Counted from the stretch's first letter, positions 23,251 to 36,767 are shown. The stretch: 64,000 bases of DNA from Angiostrongylus vasorum (GCA_018806985.1 JADANN010000468.1:1860001-1924000), one strand, 5' to 3'. A program made the numbers and translations. The notes: generated by a model not told the origin, from the letters alone.

Positions 23251-23463
23251 TTTATGATGTCCCATAGCAACAAAAGTAACAGAAACGATAATCGTCCCCA
23301 AACTGTCCAATCGCTTTAATCGTTCTGCATTTATTCGTAAAAAATATAAGTTACGGAAGGAAAGTTGCAGAACAGAAAAGGTGGAAGGAAAACGAAAGAG
23401 TGGAAATTTAAGAATCTTCATTACTTTCATCCTGTTTATTTCGACGCCTAACTAAACGTCCAT

Positions 23464-23697
23464 TCAAGTTTTTATGTGATTTATATTAAGCACTGGCTTC
23501 TCATTGAAGACCATTGTATTGGAGAGAACATATTCGTAGCTCTGAGAACGGTACTTAAAACTGGTTCTTTTCTTGATTCCTCCTTTCAAAGGAGCATTTT
23601 TTTCGTCCTCCAGTGAAACATCTATCGGCTCGTTAGCCAGATCATTCAACGTTTCCCAGTGATTCTCTATCGACCGTCTTCTAATAATCCAGAACTT
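23464..23697 (-). pseudogene. unplaced coding-like segment (last exon or fragment)
   Basis: Minus-strand open frame of about 78 codons ending at TGA. It reads KFWIIRRRSIENHWETLND, LANEPIDVSLEDEKNAPLKG, KKRTSFKYRSQSYEYVLSNT and FNEKPVLNINHIKT. Charged and varied, so coding-like. The only acceptor after the preceding in-frame stop is a poor ctgag, so it may be a relic. Family not recognised. Confidence 0.3.
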
Positions 23698-24067
23698 CTC
23701 AGTATAGGTTAGCGTTCACCTTCCTATATTCATAACCATTCTCCTTTTTTTTCTAATCGTACTTCAACCAATCTGAAATAATCACACTGACAACATATGG
23801 AATCTTTATCGCTGTCATAGAAGGACTAAAAACATTGCCAGAACAGGAAGAAAAAAGGTCAATCTAACGTTGGTAAGGAAAAGTACGGAAGGGACAGAAT
23901 TCTCACTTCATGGCGAAGTTCTAAATGGGAGCCTTCTGTTTGTGAATTCGCCAAAATTGTTTGGCTTTAAAAATATCGCCTAATTCGAAATGTGGTGGCG
24001 AAGTCGTAGACGTCGATGACCGTCGCCAAGAGGATGACGCAGATAGCATCGAATAACTGTGAAGCCC

Positions 24068-24190
24068 TTGAACACTTAAAAATGTGAAATTCAACCACAA
24101 TGATGCTGAGACATTTGCAAAACTCAGACCCGGGCAAGATTGGAACCCTCGATCACCCTTTCCGGAGCCCACTGGCTACTTACTGCACCA
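24068..24190 (-). repeat. repeat family C fragment
   Basis: Blocks caaccacaatgatgctgaga, atttgcaaaactc and attggaaccctcgatcaccc in family order. Confidence 0.55.
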
Positions 24191-25439
24191 ATGAGTCCCT
24201 CACACTGACTTCCTCTCTCCTAATGAAAACTCTTACAGAATGACGAACAGTTAAGTAAATGTGAGCCACGTCATATCTTATAAGCCGACTTCCATTAAAC
24301 CTTAGTAAGGGTAACAAATAATTACCTGTATGGTCGAGTTACGTCACTTCCTCCTAGGGACCATCTACGCGTGCTGAGATAAAATCCGCTATTAGCAATC
24401 CTGAATCACCTCATATATTAATCTTCCATGACTACAACCAAGTTCTAGCTAACGGCAGACCAGTGTTCTATCCGTCGCCTACGAATCCACAGTCCACCCC
24501 ACATTGCTGACCTTGTAAGAATGGGAAACGAGTCAAGGTCACGACACCATTGACGCTAGTGTCTGCCTCTAGAATGGCTCCCTACACCACGTTCTTCAAT
24601 TTCATAGGAAACTACACGACAAGCCGTCAAAGACTAGATTCCACTTAAGCGCTCGCCTATAGATCTCTCCAGACACAAGGATCTGGTTGGGGGACGGCGA
24701 TGCACCTCACAACCACCACCGTAGTTCCAATGGGTCATCAACCAGCAGTAGTGGTGGTGGTCGTCGCCAGTGAGGTTTGCAACGAGAAAACACCGTAGAA
24801 TGGATGACACTGAACACTTGGCTAATAACAATGAGAAGAGTACTACGAACGAATTGAGTGTACAGCTTAACAACTGCTCTAAACACACTCTCGTCGTCGC
24901 AGCTTTTAGCTGCGTACACAACACTATGCGAAATAGCGCGATACTCAGTGAACGCAAACATTTGGTGCAGTATCGATCAACGACGAAAGCACGACATGGC
25001 ACATACACACGTACACACATACACATACACACGCACACACACCGACAGACACTGGCACACACACACACGACCGGACAACAGGACATCTGTGGTCGCCCCT
25101 AGTTGTGTCTCTGTGCCATCATCGTCATCGTCGTTGTCGTCGTTGTCGTCGTTTGCCGCTGTTCTGTTCCACTTCGGACCATCGTCACAGTGTTCGAGAT
25201 GAGCCGATCCGAGTGAGTTCCATGCGTTTGAGTGTTGGATTTTGCCGCATTATGTCATATGAGAGAGCTGGTGAGCGCCAATGTCTACACGAATTCTCTG
25301 TTTGCATAGTGAATGAAGAGATGCGCAAGCGACCTCCCGACCTCCGCACACCAAACCCGCAACCCTCAACCCTCAGCGTTTGCTTTCGCGTTCCAGTGAA
25401 ACCCCACCAACCATAGAAGTTTCGAGAATACCGACGGCG
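24191..25439. promoter_or_regulatory. upstream region of the tropomodulin gene
   Basis: Gene-free stretch before the proposed start codon. It holds a CA-rich simple repeat (24997-25068) and a GTC/TCG-rich segment (25118-25165). The promoter and 5' UTR of the tropomodulin gene should be here or further upstream, but I cannot place a transcription start or trans-splice site with confidence. Confidence 0.35.
24997..25068. repeat. (CA)n-rich simple repeat
   Basis: Imperfect acacac/acatac run about 370 bp upstream of the tropomodulin start codon. It produces spurious Cys- or His/Thr-rich frames on both strands. Confidence 0.9.
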
Positions 25440-28400
25440 ATGTCCGAATTAGGCCAGCAGCCGCTAATACCGAGAAGTCGAATCTTTCATGGCGAGTAAG
25501 TTTAAAGTGATTACAGTAGCTAACAGTATTTTTCTTTCATCTCGGAATTTTAGTCAATAACGGTCGATATTCTTAGGAGAACAAAGGTATTTTTACATTT
25601 AAATCGCAATTTTGTTTTGTAGCCCATGTTTGTGACGTATTGTATTCCCATCGACCTGTCTCAGAAGATATCTGTACTTTCTGAGCGGGATTTCCATTCA
25701 TTCCCCTTTCTTTTTTTTAAAATCTACCTGTGTTGTTGTACATGTGGAACTTGTAAGTAGAAAGGTGATACAAATGTTACTACATTCTCGATTATGTTAC
25801 GAATAGCTTTCTGTTTTCTTGGCTTTCTCTTTCTTACCATCGAAGAGGAGCGAAGTGGAATCTGATGTGGTAGCCTTCCTGATTGTATGGATGCTAGTTC
25901 AATTCCTTAGCTAACGAAGCTCTATTCCTGTTCTGTGGTCGGGTCGATTAGTAACAGGTTTATCCCTAGAATAAAACACTTATTTATCCATTAGTTATCA
26001 CAAATCATTTTACTTCATGTACCTGCTTCTGCAAGGTGTCTGAATTTACCGATGGACCTCGGGTTTGACAACCTTTTTCTATGAAATTGATCACAGTTAG
26101 AGTTTTTAATTATGCTAACAAAGAAGTGGTTTACTTACTTCTTAGTTACTATTATCATTTTATATCACCCTGATCTCATATTGGATATTGTGACCATCCA
26201 GTGAGGTTTCCCATGGTCCAGTCAAGGACTAAACAGTTTTAACAACAGTGTACTTAAAAGCATTAAATTTCTTATTAGCTCAAGCGGTTAGTACTTGTTT
26301 GCGGTCGTCATCAGTATTCTGTTTGAGAGGCTTTGTTTCATCCTTCATGAGTTCGCTTACAGTTAGTTGTTTATTAGTATTTTGGGGACAAAAACTCCTA
26401 GGAAACCGGCTTTCTAATGAGGATTTTCAGCTACTATGCGGAGGAGAAGACCTTCACTGCGACTACGATCGCAAAACATACCAGACATCCGCCGATATCT
26501 CAGACGAAGCTCAGCGGAAAAGGGTTAAAGGTTTGTGATTCTTCGGAAGTTACCTTCTTCTTTCTTCTGAATTCAGTTCCTTATACATGTTGTAATCGTT
26601 TCAACTTAGGGAAGGTGAAGTTCACAGCTGATTCGAAGTTTGGAATGTATAGATGTTCGATGCTTTTCTCTGGATTTCTGTTATAGGATCTCGATGACCA
26701 CGATATTGATGGTCTACTGTCTAGTCTGAGTATAGATGAACTCGAAGACCTCAACAATGATTTCGATCCAGATGTGGGTTTCGTTATTTATAGCGGTAGT
26801 TTTCAGTATTTTCTGTTATTTTCACTGATTATATATGTGCAAACCTTGAAATATGTTCATTTGCTTACTGCTATTTTACCGCTTTTTTTTGTTGAACACT
26901 TTCCCTTCCGAGAAACTGTCTGGTGTTTTACCACTTAAGTTAAGTGTAGTCCCTTGGACCATGTCTTAAGGTTAATTTATGCGCTTTTCAAACTTATCAG
27001 AATATTAAACTGTGAAATGTTCATATGGTATGCATTGTGCATGCTTTGTTTCAAAGCCGAATTAATTTTTCCCTATACTCCGGTGATTTTGCTCCTGTGA
27101 GGTAGAAGTTGTTTTACGTTATTGCTGCTTTATTACCGGCCTTTTTTTTTTTATTGAAGAGAGAAAAGGATAACTAATGGAGCTCATAGGGGCATTACCT
27201 AAGAAAGGCCTAAGATCCTCTGGTACACTTTTTGAAAAGTGTTGGAACTAATAAAGTTTTCCTTCATTATTCTTGACAATTGAGTCGATTTTGATGCATG
27301 CGGAGTGTGCAAGACGGTGGAGATCAATTTTTCCAAAAAGGGAAAAAATCGACGCATTTGTCTCAAATAGATATGGCGACTGTATGCCAAGGATTTTGGT
27401 AAAAGTGTTGAGCCATTTCCCACTCCTTCCCAAGAACTGAGTGTCATCATACATTTGGGTTTTATTTCCATCAATAGGGCGAAAAGTTGTTCTACGGAAC
27501 TTTTGGCGGAGGTTTATTAAGTATCTCCTAGGTCGTACTTTTCATCCTAATGGGTATGTCTTATGGTTTTAGCTTTATTTATTTGATAAATTTTCGGAAT
27601 GACTTGCAACAGAGACTTTCCTCCTTCTCGTCTTCAGTCGATAGTCTCTCAAGCTTTGTCGCGTACGATCAGAATTGGAGAATGTAAACAATGCTCCGAC
27701 AGCTAGAAGTTTTATACGTCCGTTTGGTTGGGTTCTGCACGATTATCTAAACAAGGGAAGGTAGTCAATATTTGTTAACACAGGACGCGTGATTTCCGGT
27801 ATATGAATGACTAGTTTCTCGTCGATTGAAGGCATCGAAGTCAGTGCTTGTTGTATCCCCCAAAGAAGTCCATAAGATGCCCTTGTTAACAACGTTCTTC
27901 GGGTTACCTTATCGGTACTGGTTAACCCAAAGTGAGACCCATGTACGTGCATTTATGCAGCGGAGACATCTTAGCGCACTTAGCATCTGTCGTTATCCCC
28001 TGCCACCCGAGATGTCTGTGTGTCCTTCTCATTAACAACAATGGCTGTGGCATGGCGAGCAAACTTGTCGGAAGAAGTTTTTTTCGTGAATTGTTAAGCG
28101 TCGAATATCGTTTTTCTCGGACCGCGCCTAGCACGACATATGTGCTTGAGAGGGTTATCGATTTAGTGCAGCAAAGAAGTCGGGCACCAAATGAGAAGAA
28201 GAAAACGTATTGAAGTCAATTCACGTTGTTGTGGAAAACCGTATAAAAGTGGTGAAATGCACGATAACGCTCCTGACATTTTTGTTCATTTTATAGAAAT
28301 TCGCATTTATTTTCTACTTTTAGAGTCAGTAAGTAAGTGCTAGCTTTCAACAAAGCGTTAGGATGTGTCACATATTGAAATAGCCGTTTTTATTGGAGCC

Positions 28401-30991
28401 AATAAACGTGGAGTCTACCTGGTTTATGAGGCATTGAGTATGACTTTGAGGGTTGGGGGGTGGTAAAAAGAAATACCTAGTAGGCAACGATGGGCTGGGC
28501 TATTTTCCATCACGTTTTGTACATTATTTTTTACATAGCGTTTTAAGTCCTATTATACAGAATCACAGTGTTTGTTTTAGCTCAGAGCAAGCTTTATGGG
28601 TGTGGCTACATCTGTTGATATTACTGAAAATATGCTTTATGAAATAAACTAAATTGTAATTCATTTGCGGAACTTGAAAAACGTATTTATACATAAAGTG
28701 AGTAAGTAGGTTGGTGAAAATAAGTTACTTTTGCTGAATAATGTGGATTGAAGTGATAGCTGTCGTTCGAGGTGGAATGCTGATGGAATTCTATAGAATT
28801 CTAAATGATGATGGGAACTGACGCTTACAATAGTCAATGAGCAATGTGTTTCGTTGTTGCTGTTGTCATAGATGTTTTCTTATTTCCCAATGTGGAAACG
28901 CCTTATTGTGAAATTTCTTCAAGTTGGTTTTCGGAAGTTTCTCATCTTCAGAATTCCATGCTACCGCCATCACAACGCTGTCGTGACCAGACTAATAAAA
29001 CTCCAACAGGACCATACAAAAGAGACCAACTTCTAAAATTCCTAGAAGACCAGGCAAAGAACGAAAAGGACTGGGAAGACGTGGTACCTTTCTCCCCAGG
29101 AGTTAAACGCGGTGCGTTTTTAAAACAATCTCTACTTATTTCATCTTTCTTACTCAAAAATCAATTACCAATCGTTTAAATTTAGCTGATGACTTTAGGG
29201 CAAGGTATGGGAGGGTGATCATGGTGGTGATGACGGAGGAGAAGGGCGGGCAGCTTCGGGAATCGCTGGAATGGAGATGCCCATAGAACTTGATTTTGAC
29301 GACGAAGAAGATGATTTCAATGAAGCTTTGGATGGTGCGCCCGAAAGAGATCTTGTAGACCTAGCGGGAATTCTTGGTAATTCCTTCTCATGTTTTTTTT
29401 AAGTGTAGACGATCATTGGTGATGTTAAAAACAAGGGTCAACTGTTTATTCAGGCATGCATAACATCCTGAATCAGCCGCAGTATTATAATGCTCTAAGA
29501 GGGAAACAGCAAGATGACTCTACGGGTACAACGTTTACGGGTGTGATCCGTGCTTATGAACCGAAAGAAACACCCGATGAACCGGATAACCAAACTGACG
29601 TCGATGATTGTATTAAGTGAGTTTTGCTATTAAAGTATTTTTATATCAGAATTAATGTCGTGGTTGGTATTACCAATTTGCATTTGTTAAGGCGGCTGGA
29701 AGAAAATGAGCAGGAGATGACCGAGGTTAACATTAACAATATGAAGCGGGTTTCTAAAGTTAGTTTGGCTTTTTGTGACCTTGCTTCTTATTAAGCTGTT
29801 GCTTCACTTCTGTCCTAAGGTTTCTTAGTTTTAGGAGAAAATCAGGAGATTAATAGCTGCCGCATGTGCAAGTAAGCACATAAAAAAATTGAGTATGGCC
29901 AACACGGCAATTTCGGATAGCGAAGCAAGGGTATGTCACCCGATTTTATATGAGCTTTTTTTTTCATCCAGTTGATGTTGTGAATTTGTTGCATTCGATC
30001 CTAGTAAAAAAGGACTATATTTTCAGGGTTTGGTCGAACTCATAGAGAAATCCCCTTCGTTGAAAGTGTTGAATATTGAATCGAATTTTATTACTCCAGA
30101 ACTTTTGGCCAAACTTCTTCGATCAACACTTGTCACGCAAACCCTTACCGAATTTAGAGCTGAGAACCAGGTTAGTTGGTGGTTGTATAAATTACCTCTT
30201 TTCATCTGTCGTCATGTACTATGCATTCGTTTTTTTTCTGAATATTCTGGATAGTGGTTTTTGCTCTTTTCCTCCTCCTCCTTCCTCCTTTTTTCTTTTC
30301 CTTTAGTTTATGTAAAATCTTGTCCGACAGTGCGAATGGTTGTAAATATTAGAGATATTTCTTGTTATGAGCATCATACATTCTAAAAGCCATATTTTGG
30401 AGTTCATTGGTTGGTGAAGATTGATGAGTTAATCATCGATTGCTTGTCTTTGTACTGCTAGTACTTTTCGTTTCTTAATGTCATGGTGTACTAAGTAATT
30501 AACTATAATATGCGGTATTATCAAGGTTTTCCAGTATTCACTGAAAACGTAACTTTGAAATTCAGTTGATTTCAGAGTTAGCTGTTTTTTTCTCAGGTTT
30601 TATACGGAGGTGAAATGTGACTACTATTGACTACATCTGTCTAGTTCCATGTTATTATCACTTTATAGTAAGGTTAAAATTATTCTCAATTTTACAATTC
30701 AATTTCAATTATGCGAAAACGAGGGCGCATGTGGCGCAGTGGTCGGGGGTGTCCCTGCAATACACATGGGATCGATGTCCGCGTCCGTGGTCCACCAAGC
30801 TTTCTACCCCTCCGGGGTAGACAAATTAGTACCAGACTTGTCTGGAAGGATGACTGGATACATCGGTAGGCCACCGCGAGTCATTGTAAAGGCCAGATAT
30901 GCATTCAATCACGATGGTTAATGAAGTCGAATGTATGGCGCATCCCTCAGAGATCAACACCGAGAGCTTTATCTTTGTTTATGCTAACACA

Positions 30992-31038
<47 letters not shown>

Positions 31039-31674
31039 GCCAGCTTTTTTTTTTATTATACTTTTTTGTGCTTTTTGGAAGTGTGGAAAATGTTAGTTGT
31101 AAATGCATGTCAAGTATTCTTTGAGACAAATGAATGCTGTTGATTTTAGTTGACGTTCATTGTAAACAATTACTTCATCAACTGTTCTCGGCATGCAGAA
31201 GTTTTTTGTGCCTTTAGATTTTAGTTTTTTTTTCCTTTTTTACAGCGCCAAGCTGTGTTGGGAAATCAAATTGAAATGGACATGATGATGTCCGTGGAGG
31301 AAAATGAAACTCTTCTTCGAGTGGGGATCGCGTTCCAGTCCATGGAGGCCCGCCATCGTGTATCCGAAGCGCTTGAGAAAAATTATGAACGATGTGAGTC
31401 TTCAAAATTATTGCAGATATGAAGTGAATGTGGTGTGCAAACTCGGTGTCTTTGTGTTATCTGCGGGAGTTTTTGTATGCAAACTGGTTTTTAACCAGTC
31501 GGCTAGGAGGTGGACATTTTGTTTTGTTTTCTCATTGTTCATCTTCTGTCTCTAGCAACTAATTATGGCAAAACTCACACTGTGATCACCTCGGCTGAGA
31601 AAAAGTTTGACGTTAGCTACCGGAACTCATCTAAGAGTAAAGCAATCCTATGCGAGCAAATAACAACGTCATGA
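25440..31674 (+). CDS. tmd-1: tropomodulin (TMD-1/UNC-94 family), 11 exons
   Basis: Tropomodulins cap actin filament pointed ends together with tropomyosin in muscle and at cell cortices. Exons: 25440-25495, 26431-26530, 26687-26773, 28952-29110 (or 29111), 29199-29376, 29454-29616, 29692-29758, 29835-29930, 30027-30170, 31246-31393, 31556-31674 (TGA). Predicted length is about 438 residues. Residues 53-81 (DLDDHDIDGLLSSLSIDELE) are the first tropomyosin-binding segment. MLPPSQRCRDQTNKTPTGPY follows, then DWEDVVPFSPGVKRGKVW, then an acidic stretch. The leucine-rich repeats (about 258-400) include IKKLSMANTAISDSEARGL and LKVLNIESNFITPELLAKLL. The first two exons (about 52 residues) are inferred from phase and splice sites and are less certain. 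The exon 4/5 junction needs one base fewer than canonical splicing gives. A SINE lies in intron 9. Confidence 0.88.
26774..28951 (+). other. long third intron of the tropomodulin gene
   Basis: Phase-0 intron of 2178 nt from gtgggt to ctcatcttcag. Frames on both strands around 27743-28213 overlap each other and lack supporting splice sites. An alternative internal promoter or first exon here is possible but not visible. Confidence 0.6.
30721..30977 (+). mobile_element. tRNA-derived SINE in tropomodulin intron
   Basis: Plus-strand copy (gagggcgcatgtggcgcagt ... gagagctttatctttg). Flanked by an imperfect duplication, ttatgcgaaaac at 30709-30720 and ttatgctaacac near 30979-30990. An internal deletion after cttgtctggaaggatgac removes the cagcactgg block. 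Confidence 0.87.
30996..31037. repeat. (AT)n microsatellite
   Basis: Alternating AT run starting about 20 bp after the SINE 3' end. Confidence 0.95.
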
Positions 31675-33464
31675 TAGTAACCTGGTGGAAGAGTTCCTTT
31701 CGAGCCACAAAGGTTGACGATTGCCAGCGGTGAAGAAGGAGAAACCACTTATCGCAGCTTTCTGGGAACTACACGAGGAAACTCTTTAGAGCCAGAAATG
31801 TGTCAGTTTTACAGATTTCCAGGATATGGTTTTCCGTAAACAGTGGGCCATTCAATTATCGATTATCAAATAGTTAGGCTTATGTTGGGTTGGCATTTGT
31901 TTTGCATACTGCTACTTTCGGATTCGGATTGCTACATCGTTGTTTAACATCCAGTTGAACAATCTCAGGATTGGTTGCCGTCGGAGGATTTGGTATCCTC
32001 TTAGAAGAGTCCAAGTCGCATAACAGCGAACCTCCACATTCTGCAAGGGTAAAACTTCATATGGTGATGGCTTGAAAACGCACTACTTTGTATATCTCGA
32101 GCTCTCACGGAAGAACGTGCTCAGTTATTGTCCATTGTGTCATTGGGGAGGGGAAAATGATAAGTCCTCGAGTTGCAAACGAATTCAAACCCGAACGCCG
32201 ACACCTTTGTGGTTAACGGTTGCAGGGCAACGAAAAAGAAATGGGAAAATGCCAGGACCCGCATGTCATGTGAAAACGAGTCATCTAAATATTTATGCGC
32301 TCCTAACTTTGTTTGAAATAGGTTAATCTCTTTTTTCTCCACTGTTTTTTAGGACGGCAGAGTGTTTAACATTTAGTAATTTGCAACATTTTTTGTAAAT
32401 GTAAAAAATTTTCAGTGAGGTTACGACGCTTGGGAAAGTCTGTGGAATTATGAGCACTATTGTCTAATATTAGTGCTCGTAATGCTATCCGGATTCCGAT
32501 GGAATTATCGCCGACACTTTCCAATCGTTTTTTGTTCTCATTTGTACTTAAACCCTGAGCATAGAAGTGTAAGGGAATAATCTCACTGTTCAGAATCAAA
32601 ATAAGAGACATGCTTTACTCATTAATGGCCAATTTGCGTGTTTGAGCTAGGTGGGAGCTTGCTATTTAATGATCATTTGCACATTTCACCGTACCGTTCA
32701 AATATTTTGTTCACTGGCATAGTGTTATAGAGCCGTAAGAGCATTTGGCTGTCAGTTTTCTCAAACATACATCTGTAATTTTTGAGAATTTTTTGAATGT
32801 CTGGTTACAAATTTTATGTGCAATCCCTTTCAAATCAAATGTGATTTCTTACCATGTGCATGTCTTCTATCTCCTTTCCGTCTATTTTCCCGATTATGCA
32901 GAACTTTTGCTGTCCAGTTTGTAGTGATGCTTATGACGGAATATAAACGTATACAAAATATTTTCTGAACTGTACTTGCTATGAAGACTCGCTATTGAAC
33001 AATGTTTCCACATCTGATCCAGCCCTCTTTGTCATAGGGGACGATGATACGATGATAATTGTGGCTTTTTTTTAGGTAGATGAGCACGTGAAGGAACGTT
33101 AGTAAAGGTTTTCGGAAGAGTGAAATCGAGGGGTTTAGTCACATATAAGTTTCCCACTCATCAAATTACTCTGAATAGCTTTCGTTTTTGCTTGGCAAAC
33201 GTCATAGAGTCAGACTAACGAAGCGGTACAAAAGTGTTTTACGTTTACTATAATTCAGCGAAGAAATCGGTTACAACAAGCGATGCTGTAGTTCTACTCT
33301 TCACTAGTCGTGATTGACTTCTCATCTAATGTGCTGCACCACTTCGATTAGGAACGCTAAACTTGGCTGTTTATTGTCGATTCTGACCACCATCCATGGT
33401 TTGTGCATATCACATTTCATGCATCGCAAGCGCTTAACAACTACGACTTCTGGACTAGTCCAGC
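31675..33464. other. intergenic region between tropomodulin and olfactomedin genes
   Basis: No additional gene supported. It should contain the tropomodulin 3' UTR and the promoter of the next gene. No AATAAA is obvious in the first 700 bp after the stop. Confidence 0.5.
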
Positions 33465-35083
33465 ATGGATGACATTGCGGGAAAGTCCGCACCATTGCCG
33501 GAAGCGATTTCGGCACGTGTACCTCGATGGATGGTCATTGCTCAAATAGGAAACCTGTTCCTTCTGATCGTATTCTACTTACACGCCTATATCACGATTA
33601 TTAGATTTGAGTGCGACTTGCGGGAGCCGGTAAGAGATCCCCTGGATGTACGCATGAAACGATCCGCCAAACGTAATCTACCAGCAGATCTTGAGGAGTA
33701 CACTATCATTTTAGGACAAAACACTCTAATTCCAGAAGACGTGGTCCAATGGGAAATGTTGGCCCGGCTGGACTTGTTGGAGACGTCGGTGAGATCGGCA
33801 GTCCTGGAAAAGACGGTCGATGCAACTGCACGTTTCCCAATATGTACGTCCATAGAATTCCAATTCCTGGACCTCCTGTGATTCAGGTCGAAGAGAAGAT
33901 GGTTCCAGTGCCGGTGGTGGTAGTGAAGGAAGTGGAAGTGACACGACTTGTGCCGTTTGAGCCGACACCACCCGGATTTGGACCCCCACCAGGCTGGTCT
34001 CCGGGAATGCCGAAGCCAGATCTAAGTAAAACAAGGAAGCTATCGAGATTCTCGACAGTTACCACGACACTGACGCCTCGATCAACACGGAGAAGAAGGC
34101 CCACCACTCCGAAGTACTTTGTGCCTCCAGTATTCGGTGAGAATGGCACGCTTCTGTTTGGCAATTTCACGGATACATGGGGTAACTACACGAATTTCAC
34201 CACTCCTGAACCATATACTGGTCCGCCGACCCTTGGCTACAATCGAAGAGAATGCATGTTGGCTGCTGTGGGAATTCCTGTTCTTCATGCTGAATCACAA
34301 TATGGAGAAGTTGGTTCCTGGATGCGTGATGCGCACCCACAATCCGATTATATGGCTGAAAAACGCTGGGTTACCGATGGTTATGCATCACCGGTTCTCT
34401 ACGAATACGAAAATGAGCGGCAAATGATGAACAAAGTGCAAAATATCAAGTACTACGTAGATTATCTCGCATCCGGTACTGGAAATCTCATTTACAACGG
34501 ATCTTACTATTATCACAAACACGGTTCTACAGCTTTAGTGCGATACGATTTGGAAACGACTGATCAGATCGAAGCCGAACTTGGCGATATTGCCCATAGA
34601 GACTGCGGGCGTTTACCTGATCACACCTTTGAGGACTGCAATGAAACAGAGAGGGATCCTTGGCTGTACAGTCGTCCGCATAACTATGTTGACTTTGCTG
34701 CCGACGAGAATGGCCTCTGGGTGATTTACATGCGTCCAGATAGTTATTCCCTTTACGTAAGCAAAATTGAACCGGACTTCTATATTGTCGACACGTGGGA
34801 AGTACCTGATGTGAATGGCACAGAATTGGCCGACGCGTTCATTATGTGCGGGGTACTGTACGGACTACAGAGCGCGACCACCAGGGACTCACGAATCAGT
34901 CTCGCGTACGATCTTTTCAGCAATGAGACGATTCCGGGCCAAGTGGCGTGGTACAATCCATATCAGGGCTTGACAATGCTGCACTACAATCCGGTTGACA
35001 GCCGACTTTACTTTTTTGATGATCGACGTCTTCTTAGTGTGAATGTGAGAATGGATGATGACGAACCGGATTACGAGAACTAA
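33465..35083 (+). CDS. type II membrane collagen-olfactomedin protein (UNC-122/COF-2, gliomedin-like)
   Basis: Predicted 526 residues from two exons, 33465-33697 and 33736-35083. Residues 1-21 are cytosolic; about 23-46 (VIAQIGNLFLLIVFYLHAYI) form a signal-anchor helix. RMKRSAKR at 63-70 is a furin-type cleavage site. A short Gly-X-Y run follows (GPMGNVGPAGLVGDVGEIGS, residues 81-103), then CNCTFP, a Pro/Val linker, a Ser/Thr/Arg stretch and an olfactomedin domain from about 250 (ECMLAAVGIPVLHAES) to about 515 (DSRLYFFDDRRLLSVNV). Several N-x-S/T sites lie outside the membrane. In C. elegans UNC-122 acts in locomotion and neuromuscular function; which paralogue this is cannot be told, so no symbol is given. 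The start ATG has cag one base upstream, so a trans-splice or intron acceptor there is possible. Confidence 0.87.
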
Positions 35084-35220
35084 GCGATCATTGTCACTCT
35101 TCTTATACACTTTTCATTTAAGCACCTTCGTAGGAATTGATCGAATTGTGTGATATGAATTACTGCCGCTTTCCGCCCCTTTTTTCGTCCACTATTTTTT
35201 TTTCGAAAAGAAAAAAGTTG

Positions 35221-35226
35221 AATAAA
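35221..35226 (+). terminator. polyadenylation signal of the olfactomedin gene
   Basis: AATAAA 138 nt downstream of the TAA stop, the first such hexamer after the coding region. Confidence 0.6.
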
Positions 35227-35229
35227 TTT

Positions 35230-36767
35230 CAATGAAGGCTATTTGTTGAGTTTCAAAGGAGGATTTACCTCATCTCTATCCATTCTATTTCGTCGAACGC
35301 TACAGAAATTTATACTTTATTCCATCAATACTGATGAAATAAAAGATCGTATCAAGATGACCTGGTGAAATCGGTTGTGTAAAAAGAAACTCGTACTAGA
35401 TAAACCGGGCCATATAAATCGTAACAGATTAGACTTTAGACAGGATTCCATGCATTCCATCGTTTCCTAGACTTGCATTCATCATCAGTTCTTTGGTTTC
35501 CGTAGTAACAGCTTACTATTTTTTGATAGCTTCTTTCTTAATTTCGCTTCCGGATGCTTATTTTTTTCCAGCGTTCAGTGTAATCTGTATAGCCATTTTA
35601 TGAATCATTGCCTAAACATATAATGGAGGTATTCCTAGGTACTAATTTTGGATTTAGAAGCTCCAAGCCATGTTTCTGCTAGTTTTATTCCTGTTTTCAT
35701 AGAGTACCATTCTTCCATTGGAAAAAAGCCTTTAAAAACTGAACTGACATCACCGTTCGAATAACCCTTATAAGTTGTTTCACAGGTTGACATATTACTA
35801 TCACAATAGGGGAACTGGGATGTTCGTAGAACTTAATGGACGTAAACATCTCGTGGACCAAGTCCAGAAATAACGCTTTTTTTTAACGAAATTTTTGACT
35901 TACTTTCTATACTGGTTCATGAATTCGTGTTCTTGAAGCATTGCATAGGCCCCAGATTGTCTTCCGATTGGTAATGTTCTCGTTGGACTAGATTTTCTTT
36001 CCTTGGGGCGGTAGTCTGTACGAATTTTTTTAAAGGATTTCCCAATTCGTTACCAGGGATAGTGGCTGGCCTTCTTGTGTTTAGGGGAGGTTTTCCAATC
36101 TAAAACTCAGTCGTTGTCAGGACGCTGGCATTTTATTTTTTGGCATTGGTCTACTCCAAGTTGGGCAGTTTGGAAGATTCTTTTGGAGTGTAGCGGGGAA
36201 GTGGGTGGACGACTTTGCTCTGTACTTTGCAGTTCGACGCTTAGTAATTTCGTCAGTCACTACAATGGGCGCAAATCATTGCAAGAGAGCGTATTTGAAG
36301 ATTCTAGTAGATCTAAAGGTTTTATTTTTTATAGATAATTTGGTGGTTTAGGATGGTTTTATTGTCTATTGGTTGTTTATACATGAGCATTCCTATGCTT
36401 GTATACATAAATTACACCAAAGCGATCTTTGTTTATTGACTTCGGCCATCAAGTCTACGCGTCAGATTTCGTTCCAGTCTCTTTGAAAGCAACTGTATAA
36501 AGTTGTATTAGTACTTCCTAGTAGTACTGCTTCCTTCTTTACCTCTTTCACCACTGTTTTTTCCTGTTCTCGTCCAACACTACTGCATTTTCTAAAAGAT
36601 TCCTCTAATTTTTTAATCGGATCGAATTCCATGTTATGTTTTATTCTTGAACAGTAGTTATGTATTATTCCTATAGTTATCGATGGAAACGATAGCATTA
36701 TAGAAGTGATAATGGTCCCATTTTTTTGCTCATTTTTTGAACACTACATATTTTTTAACTCCTAGTA
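35230..36767. other. no recognisable gene
   Basis: About 1.5 kb after the polyadenylation signal; T-rich, with no supported gene. A frame at 36075-36338 begins with ATG but has no recognisable domain. Confidence 0.4.

Noticed and set aside
24634..25202. Long frames on both strands near 25 kb (Cys-rich on minus, His/Thr-rich on plus)
   Set aside because: They are translations of the (CA)n and (GTC)n simple repeats, with no domain and no splice support.
33749..35083. Single 444-codon frame starting at 33749 as the whole olfactomedin gene
   Set aside because: The collagen repeat continues upstream of this ATG (RRGP) and a signal-anchor exon with matching phase lies at 33465-33697.
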